Of a stretch of DNA of 6,816 bases, positions 1 to 4,717 are shown in pieces. The DNA is taken from NCBI GenBank assembly GCA_003486025.1, contig DNHA01000258.1:1-6816 (forward strand). The letters are read 5' to 3'. Every line of letters starts with the position of its first letter. The first letter of the stretch is position 1. This DNA is from Micrococcaceae bacterium (GTDB lineage Bacteria; Actinomycetota; Actinomycetes; Actinomycetales; Micrococcaceae). The position numbers and the translations under genes were made by a program. Below the pieces are notes generated by a model. That model made no database searches. It saw only the letters and a list, made by a program, of their open reading frames with translations, and was not told the origin of the DNA.

Positions 1-401
1 AAACCGGCGACTGGACTGTCCAGCAGTTCCCAGAGTGCCAGAATCAACAGGTTACCGACCGCATGGCCATTGAGCGGTTCTTCGGGATGCTCAGTTGATT
101 TAAACCGGTGCTGCATGACATCGCGCCAGGTACGTCCCCAGTCGTTATCGTCGCAGAGCGCTGCGAGCGCCATGCGCAGATCTCCTGGCGGCAAGACGTC
201 GAAGGAGCCGCGCAAGCGACCTGAGCTTCCACCGTCGTCCGCTACCGTCACTACCGCGGTCAATTCGGTAGTTAGTCGGCGAAGTGCCGAAAGCGAGGCC
301 GACAGACCATGTCCGCCACCCAACGCAACCACCGACGGGTTGCGCATATCATCGGGCCGGGTGAGGCCCTGAATCGGGATCGGTCCCGTTGCGAATGCCA
401 T
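1..401 (-). CDS. yvcK: YvcK/CofD-like family protein (gluconeogenesis factor), N-terminal part
   Basis: The first 133 residues of a YvcK-family protein are visible; the rest lies beyond the left edge. The family has a CofD-like Rossmann fold. In Bacillus and Mycobacterium it binds UDP-sugars such as UDP-GlcNAc and is needed for growth on gluconeogenic carbon and for normal cell-wall synthesis; it acts in the cytoplasm. Seen here: the glycine-rich loop GGGHGLS at residues 28-34, the block TVADDGGSSGRLR at 52-64, PPGDLR at 71-76 and NGHAVGNLL at 111-119, all diagnostic for the family. The start ATG (401-399) lies 6 bp after the rapZ stop and has a GGGAG ribosome site inside the end of rapZ. A second Met at residue 19 (about 347) could start a shorter form, but it has no such support. 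The placement directly after rapZ is the standard actinobacterial order, and whiA would be expected next. The family call is secure; the role in this organism is inferred from relatives. Confidence 0.95.
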   Translation of the reverse strand, partial: MAFATGPIPIQGLTRPDDMRNPSVVALGGGHGLSASLSALRRLTTELTAVVTVADDGGSSGRLRGSFDVLPPGDLRMALAALCDDNDWGRTWRDVMQHRFKSTEHPEEPLNGHAVGNLLILALWELLDSPVAG

Positions 402-407
402 CGAAAA

Positions 408-1301
408 CTACTCCCGGCCTAGATCACGGTGCGTGATATTCACGCGCACGTTTGGCAGCTGCGCCAAGCGACGCCCCAATTCGATAGTAGTCGCGACCGA
501 ACGGTGCTTACCGCCGGTACAACCCACAGCGATGGTGGCATAGTGCTTGTTTTCGCGGCGGTATCCCTCAATTACGGGTTCAAGTGCCTTCAGGTAATTA
601 GTGATAAATTCATTGGTCCCCGGCTGACTCAAGACGTAATCTGAGACTTCTTTGTCTTTGCCGGTCTGCGGGCGCAGCTCCGGAACCCAGTGCGGATTCG
701 GAATGAAACGTACATCCGCCACGTAATTGGCGTCCGTAGGAAGGCCGTATTTGAATCCAAAGCTCATCACGTTTATGCGCAGAATAATTGGCCCGGATTC
801 AGCGAACAACTCAGTAGCCGAACGCGCAAGGTCATGGACCGACATTGAAGTAGAGTCCAAGATCAGTTCGGCAGCTTCGCGCAGAGGTCCGGTAACATCG
901 CGTTCACGTTGAATGCCGTCGAGTATGCGTCCGTCTTCCTGCAGCGGGTGCGGACGGCGCCCCTGTTCGAATCGTCGGACCAGTACTTCGTCGCTGGCGT
1001 CCAAGTACACCATGCGGTATTTCACTCCACCGCTGGTCAGCAGGGCACGGGATTCCCGAATCTCCGGAAACAGATCCTTGGAGCGAACGTCCATGACCAC
1101 TGCCAGACGAGCAATAGTTCCTTGCGAACGGCTCATCAGCTCGGTGAGCATTCCGAGCATCGATGGTGGGAGGTTCTCCACCACATACCAGCCAAGGTCT
1201 TCCAGCGCATGGGCGACAGTAGTTCGTCCCGCGCCAGACATGCCCGTGACAATCACAAGTTCGGATTCTGGCGGTTTTACAGCTTCATACTCGGTGGTCA
1301 T
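408..1301 (-). CDS. rapZ: RapZ/YvcJ-family nucleotide-binding protein
   Basis: This 297-residue cytoplasmic protein is full length for the family (roughly 280-300 residues). E. coli RapZ is an RNase adaptor that directs the sRNA GlmZ to RNase E and senses glucosamine-6-phosphate. B. subtilis YvcJ hydrolyses nucleotides. The role in Actinobacteria, which lack the GlmY/GlmZ sRNAs as far as known, is not settled. Seen here: the P-loop GMSGAGRTT at 20-28, with Arg26 where the classical Walker A lysine would be; ENLPP at 42-46 where most relatives have DNLPP; the segment LDASDEVLVRRFEQGRRPHP at 100-119; and the C-terminal signature blocks SFGFKYGLP at 180-188, FIPNPHWVPELRP at 199-211 and GCTGGKHRSV at 260-269, which form the phosphosugar/RNA-binding half in RapZ. 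The ATG lies 9 bp after the uvrC stop, with an in-frame TGA one codon upstream, so no longer start is possible. No clear Shine-Dalgarno is visible, suggesting coupling to uvrC. The family call is firm. Confidence 0.96.
   Translation of the reverse strand: MTTEYEAVKPPESELVIVTGMSGAGRTTVAHALEDLGWYVVENLPPSMLGMLTELMSRSQGTIARLAVVMDVRSKDLFPEIRESRALLTSGGVKYRMVYLDASDEVLVRRFEQGRRPHPLQEDGRILDGIQRERDVTGPLREAAELILDSTSMSVHDLARSATELFAESGPIILRINVMSFGFKYGLPTDANYVADVRFIPNPHWVPELRPQTGKDKEVSDYVLSQPGTNEFITNYLKALEPVIEGYRRENKHYATIAVGCTGGKHRSVATTIELGRRLAQLPNVRVNITHRDLGRE
411..415 (-). promoter_or_regulatory. Shine-Dalgarno site for yvcK
   Basis: On the minus strand GGGAG lies 9 nt before the yvcK ATG and overlaps the last sense codon of rapZ (Glu GAG, followed by TAG). 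This supports the 401 start and means ribosomes finishing rapZ sit on the yvcK initiation region. Two alternative hairpins lie just upstream at 423-445. Confidence 0.6.
423..445 (-). repeat. Three-arm inverted repeat that can form two exclusive hairpins before yvcK
   Basis: In the minus-strand mRNA, arm GCGTGA (445-440) pairs perfectly with TCACGC (436-431) across a 3-nt loop. The middle arm, read as ATCACG (437-432), also pairs perfectly with CGTGAT (428-423) across a 3-nt loop. The two 6-bp hairpins share the middle arm and cannot coexist. The second ends 7 nt before the GGGAG ribosome site of yvcK. The segment lies within codons for the conserved rapZ C-terminus (VRVNITHRDL), so the pattern may be a by-product of coding. 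The pairing is read directly from sequence; a regulatory role is speculative. Confidence 0.4.
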
Positions 1302-1310
1302 AACTCAAGG

Positions 1311-3248
1311 CTAGTCGACAATTTCACCGGTAGTCATGTTCACACCGGCACGTGAAGTATCTTCTAAGGATTCCTTGATGGAAGTCGCAAGTTTTTCCCC
1401 AACCCCCGGGACCTCCATCAGCTGTTCCAGCGTCGCCGTACGGATCTTTTTCATGGACCCGAAATGCTTACGCAACGCCTCCTGCTTCGACTTGCCCAAA
1501 CCGTTGATAGCGTCCAGATCAGAAGAAATCATCGACTTGGAACGTTTGGCCCGATGGAATGTGATGGCGAAACGGTGCGCTTCATCGCGCAGCCGCTGTA
1601 CCAGATACAACGCCGCTGAGGCACGGGGCAGAATCACCGGGAACGGATCTTCAGGCAACCATAGCTCTTCAAGACGTTTCGCTAGACCGACCACCGGAAT
1701 ATCATCGATGCCCAAATCATCCAGGGCTTTCTGAGCGGCTGCTACCTGTGGCGGTCCACCATCAACAATCACCAAAGACGGCGGGTACGCAAATTTCTTC
1801 TTCTCGGTAGTCCCAGCCTCAACTTCCCCGGTACTAAACATTTCCGGGTCAATTTTTTCCTTCAAATACCTGTTGAAACGACGGTAGATGACGTCGTACA
1901 TGCTGGCCGTATCGTCTCGCGCAGCATCGCCGGTGATCGAGAACTTTCGATACTCGCTCTTCTTCGGCAACCCATCTTCGAAGACCACCATCGAAGCGAC
2001 CACATTTGTTCCCTGCGTATGCGACGCGTCGTAGCATTCGATACGTAGCAGCGCAGTTTCCGCGCCCAGAGCTTCCTGGAGTTCCTGCATCGCGGCCGAA
2101 CGAGTCGAAATATCTCCGGCGCGCCGGGACTTGTGCAAACGCAAGGCCTGTTCGGCATTTTCAACCACGGTCGAGGCCAGCGCTGCTTTGTCACCGCGCT
2201 GAGCCACCCGCAGCGAAACATTGGATCCACGCAGTTCGGTCAGCCAAGTTGTCACGTCTTCAATATCGTCAGGCAAGGTCGGAACCAGCACCTCACGTGG
2301 GATCCGGTCCGCATGATCGGCATAAACCTGGGTAAGTAACTGCTCCACAAATTCTGCGTCGGTGAGGTCCGCAACCTTTTCCACGACCCAGCCGCGTTGC
2401 GACCGAATTCTGCCATCGCGTACGTGGAAGACCTGCACGGCCGCTTCGAGTTCATCTGCATGGATACCGAAAACATCTGCCTCGGTATTCTCGGCAAGTA
2501 CCACGGCGTTACGCTCGAAGACCTTGTTCAACGCCGCAATGTCATCACGGTAGCGCGCGGCCTTTTCGTATTCGAGCTTGCTGACTGCCTCTTGCATTTG
2601 CCCGGTTAGCTGACGCGTGAATTTCCCCGCTTCACCACCCATAAAAGTACAAAGGTCATCGGCTAGTTCCCGGTGGGCCTCGGGACTGATACGGCCCACA
2701 CAGGGTGCCGAACACTTGTCGATATAGCCCAGCAGACAGGGACGCCCCGACGCTTCGGCACGTTTGAAAACCCCAGGAGCGCAGGTGCGGACCGGAAAGA
2801 CACGCAAGAGCGTATCGAGTGTTTCACGGATTGCCTTGGCTGGATAAAAAGGGCCGAAGTATTTGACGCCTTTACGTTTATCGCCTCGCATGACCAAGGC
2901 CCGAGGGAACTTTTCATCCATCGTGATGGCCAGGTATGGGTACGTTTTGTCGTCGCGGAAGACGATGTTGAAGCGTGGGGTGTATTCCTTGATCCAGGTG
3001 TACTCCAGCTGCAGGGCTTCAAGTTCCGAGCCCACCGTAGTCCATTCAACACTCGCCGCGGTAAATACCATCGTGCGAGTTTTGGCTGTTAGCCGCTGCG
3101 GGTTAACGAAATAGGAAGCCAGCCGATTGCGTAACACGCGGGCCTTGCCGACATAAATGACCCGACCGTGCTCGTCGCGGAAGCGATACACACCGGGTTT
3201 AGTAGGGATATCCGATGATTTGGGGCGGTAACTGGCTGGATCTGCCAT
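1311..3248 (-). CDS. uvrC: Excinuclease ABC subunit C (UvrC)
   Basis: UvrC is the nuclease of nucleotide excision repair: recruited by UvrB at a lesion, it cuts the damaged strand 3' and then 5' of the damage. The 645-residue product has every domain in order. The N-terminal GIY-YIG nuclease shows PGVY (18-21), IYVGKA (31-36), Arg40 and the glutamates of SELEALQLE (74-82). The cysteine cluster Cys156, 171, 179, 183 matches the four cysteines reported to hold an iron-sulfur cluster in E. coli UvrC. The UVR motif that binds UvrB spans about 218-245. The RNase H-like nuclease shows YDASH (406-410, Asp407), VIVDGGPPQ (493-501, Asp496) and His558. Two helix-hairpin-helix motifs lie at about 578-598 and 607-626. 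The start MADPASYRP is typical of actinobacterial UvrC. The ATG is 2 bp after the plsC stop with no good ribosome site, so translation is probably coupled to plsC. A lysine/glutamate-rich loop at about 465-486 lies before the catalytic VDGG block. No residue appears to be missing. Confidence 0.98.
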   Translation of the reverse strand: MADPASYRPKSSDIPTKPGVYRFRDEHGRVIYVGKARVLRNRLASYFVNPQRLTAKTRTMVFTAASVEWTTVGSELEALQLEYTWIKEYTPRFNIVFRDDKTYPYLAITMDEKFPRALVMRGDKRKGVKYFGPFYPAKAIRETLDTLLRVFPVRTCAPGVFKRAEASGRPCLLGYIDKCSAPCVGRISPEAHRELADDLCTFMGGEAGKFTRQLTGQMQEAVSKLEYEKAARYRDDIAALNKVFERNAVVLAENTEADVFGIHADELEAAVQVFHVRDGRIRSQRGWVVEKVADLTDAEFVEQLLTQVYADHADRIPREVLVPTLPDDIEDVTTWLTELRGSNVSLRVAQRGDKAALASTVVENAEQALRLHKSRRAGDISTRSAAMQELQEALGAETALLRIECYDASHTQGTNVVASMVVFEDGLPKKSEYRKFSITGDAARDDTASMYDVIYRRFNRYLKEKIDPEMFSTGEVEAGTTEKKKFAYPPSLVIVDGGPPQVAAAQKALDDLGIDDIPVVGLAKRLEELWLPEDPFPVILPRASAALYLVQRLRDEAHRFAITFHRAKRSKSMISSDLDAINGLGKSKQEALRKHFGSMKKIRTATLEQLMEVPGVGEKLATSIKESLEDTSRAGVNMTTGEIVD

Positions 3249-3250
3249 AA

Positions 3251-3922
3251 CTATTTCGCGTCCGGTGGCAACTGGTTGTACGAGTCGACGCGTTCCTGTC
3301 CACTGAGTTCGGCAATTGCGTCGACAATCCTATCGGTGGCACGACGACGTTCCGGCAATGGGTGTTTACGTCCCAACTGGTCGAAGTACAACGGCTCGCC
3401 GTAATGAATCGAGAATTTGGTGGGCCGAATCCCCTTCGCGCCCGCAGGCTGAAGCTTTTCGGTGCCAATCAACCCCACCGGGATGACAGGAACACCTGTG
3501 GTCAGCGCCAACCATCCCACTCCAGTACGTCCGCGGTACAACTTCCCGTCACGGGAACGAGTACCTTCGGGATAAATACCAATACCGCTTCCGCTTTCAA
3601 TGATTTCCACCAACGAGTCCAAGGCGGCCACGGACGCTGCTTGTTCACCACGCTGCACGGGGATAGAACCGACAGACTCGAAGAAGGTCTTCATGGCTTT
3701 GCCTTTGATCCCCGGCGTGGTGAAATACTCCGCCTTTGCAAAGAAAGCGACATCTCGTGGAGTGAGCGCCTGGACAATTATCGAGTCAAGGAAAGATAAG
3801 TGGTTTGAGGCGATAATAAATCCGCCGTCTTTGGGCACATTGTGCAGGCCGGTGATTTCGGGGCGGCACAAGGTGTGCAGCATGCCGCGGATGGAGGAAC
3901 GGGTCATAGTGTAAAGACTCAT
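3251..3922 (-). CDS. plsC: 1-acyl-sn-glycerol-3-phosphate acyltransferase family protein (PlsC type)
   Basis: This 223-residue member of the LPLAT/PlsC family likely transfers a fatty acyl chain to the sn-2 position of lysophosphatidic acid, making phosphatidic acid at the inner face of the membrane. Seen here: the catalytic NHxxxxD motif as NHLSFLD (40-46), the glycerol-phosphate-binding block EGTRS (119-123) and the conserved GVPVIPVG segment (143-150). No strong N-terminal membrane helix is visible, so it is probably a peripheral membrane protein. The start ATG shares its A with the TAA stop of the HAD gene (TAATG) and is preceded by a full AGGAGG site 10 nt away. A second Met at residue 6 lacks such a site. 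It lies 2 bp before uvrC. Actinobacteria usually carry several PlsC paralogues, so the exact acyl acceptor cannot be read from sequence, and the symbol denotes the family rather than proven orthology. Confidence 0.9.
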   Translation of the reverse strand: MSLYTMTRSSIRGMLHTLCRPEITGLHNVPKDGGFIIASNHLSFLDSIIVQALTPRDVAFFAKAEYFTTPGIKGKAMKTFFESVGSIPVQRGEQAASVAALDSLVEIIESGSGIGIYPEGTRSRDGKLYRGRTGVGWLALTTGVPVIPVGLIGTEKLQPAGAKGIRPTKFSIHYGEPLYFDQLGRKHPLPERRRATDRIVDAIAELSGQERVDSYNQLPPDAK

Positions 3923-4620
3923 TACTTCTGTCCCTCCTGGATCATTTTACTTGCTAACTGTGCCGCGCCTTCTTCACCGAGCAGTAGCATCGCCAGTTCT
4001 TGCACAGTAGCTACCTGGTGGTCGGCAACGTCCAGTTCGTTTTCAAGCGCGAAGCCCCAGGAGACGCCAATGGACGCCACAGAATTTTCACGTGCCGCGT
4101 CCAGGTCATAGTGCCGGTCGCCCACGACAATGCAGCTCGCCGGGTCTAGCTTACCTGCGGTGAGCGCGGCCTGAACAATATGGGTCTTACTGGACCCCAT
4201 GGATCCGTGCTCCGATGCGTTTCCAAAGACCGCATCCAACAACGAATCAAGTTCCTGCTTCCTGATCAATTCGCGCGCGATAGGTTCTGGTTTGGCGGTA
4301 GTCACCGCCACGTAGATCCCGGCTTCCCGCAAAGATGCCAAAAGTTCGCGGATTCCCGGGTAGACCCGGGAGGCAGCCATGCCTACCTCGGCATATCGTG
4401 CACGGTAATTCGCGATGATCTTCTCTATATTCCCATCGCTGACACCGTCAAGTGTGCGCAAACCGATTTGCAGGGGTGGACCCACCAGCGCTTCGACAGC
4501 TTCCTCCCCCGGATCGGTGACGCCATTGGCCACGAGGGCATGGCGAATTCCGGATGTTATGGAACCTGCCGGGTCCACGAGAGTCCCGTCCAGATCAAAG
4601 AGCACGCTTGTTACCGACAT
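3922..4620 (-). CDS. HAD superfamily (subfamily IA) phosphatase, 5'-nucleotidase/Gph-like
   Basis: This 232-residue soluble hydrolase has the four HAD motifs: DLDGT (9-13, nucleophile Asp9 and acid Asp11), Thr107 in VTTAKP, Lys145 in GSSK, and GDRHYD (167-172, Asp168 and Asp172, metal binding). An alpha-helical cap lies between motifs I and II, with VGPPL (46-50) and YPGI (87-90). The set VGPPL, YPGI, SKP-like, SSK and GDRxxD resembles the Gph-related clade that includes 5'-nucleotidase-like enzymes (PA0065 type) rather than classical phosphoglycolate phosphatase; this is from memory of the family and the substrate is unknown. A GTG at 4626 would add two residues. I prefer the ATG at 4620 because AGG lies 5 nt before it. 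The stop overlaps the plsC start by one base, so the two are co-translated. That may hint at a phosphatase step near phospholipid synthesis, but it could be coincidence of operon structure. Confidence 0.88.
   Translation of the reverse strand: MSVTSVLFDLDGTLVDPAGSITSGIRHALVANGVTDPGEEAVEALVGPPLQIGLRTLDGVSDGNIEKIIANYRARYAEVGMAASRVYPGIRELLASLREAGIYVAVTTAKPEPIARELIRKQELDSLLDAVFGNASEHGSMGSSKTHIVQAALTAGKLDPASCIVVGDRHYDLDAARENSVASIGVSWGFALENELDVADHQVATVQELAMLLLGEEGAAQLASKMIQEGQK
3933..3938 (-). promoter_or_regulatory. Strong Shine-Dalgarno site for plsC
   Basis: A perfect AGGAGG on the minus strand lies 10 nt before the ATG at 3922, inside the last codons of the HAD gene. It is the best ribosome site in the window and fixes the plsC start over the later Met codon at 3907. 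It suggests plsC, and uvrC coupled behind it, is well translated. Confidence 0.75.
4354..4371. repeat. Perfect 7-bp GC hairpin (TCCCGGG, 4-nt loop) inside the HAD gene
   Basis: TCCCGGG (4354-4360) and CCCGGGA (4365-4371) are perfect inverse complements around a 4-nt loop. The segment codes for SRVYPG of the HAD protein, which includes the family-conserved YPG turn. It sits mid-gene with no U-tract on either strand, so it is not a terminator; codon choice alone could have created it. Confidence 0.5.
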
Positions 4621-4625
4621 ATTCA

Positions 4626-4628
4626 CCT
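4626..4628 (-). promoter_or_regulatory. Short Shine-Dalgarno core choosing the HAD gene start
   Basis: AGG (part of AGGTGA) on the minus strand lies 5 nt before the ATG at 4620 and overlaps the alternative GTG at 4626. The GTG has its own purine-rich GGGAAG about 8 nt upstream, so the choice is likely but not certain. Confidence 0.4.
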
Positions 4629-4641
4629 AGACATCTTCCCA

Positions 4642-4701
4642 TGAAGCGGACTCACCTAAGGAATCCATAACTGAAATCGCATATCCAACGGGTCCGCCTC
4701 A
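4642..4701 (-). repeat. 10-bp inverted repeat with 40-nt loop between uvrA and the HAD gene
   Basis: This region between the uvrA stop (4718) and the HAD start is the only true intergenic space in the window. In the minus-strand RNA, 4701-4692 (TGAGGCGGAC) pairs with 4651-4642 (GTCCGCTTCA) over 10 positions with one G-U wobble. The second arm is followed by CATGGGAAG and not by a U-run, so it is not a standard intrinsic terminator. It ends about 14 nt before the AGG ribosome core of the HAD gene. I found no convincing -35/-10 pair in the gap, though weak actinobacterial promoters are hard to see by eye. It could be a weak terminator, an RNA-processing stem or chance. Confidence 0.4.
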
Positions 4702-4717
4702 GGAGTGAATTGTTGAA

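Noticed and set aside
909..1355. A 148-residue plus-strand open frame opposite rapZ and the uvrC end
   Set aside because: It is antisense to conserved rapZ codons, has no supported start and no family features.
4642..4701. Intrinsic terminator after uvrA
   Set aside because: The stem has a 40-nt loop and no U-run after either arm, so it does not meet the usual pattern; it is kept only as an inverted repeat.
4621..4717. Possible promoter for the HAD-plsC-uvrC-rapZ-yvcK unit (TTGGAT and TATGGA hexamers)
   Set aside because: The two hexamers are only about 13 nt apart and no other pair had acceptable spacing, so I could not support a promoter by eye.
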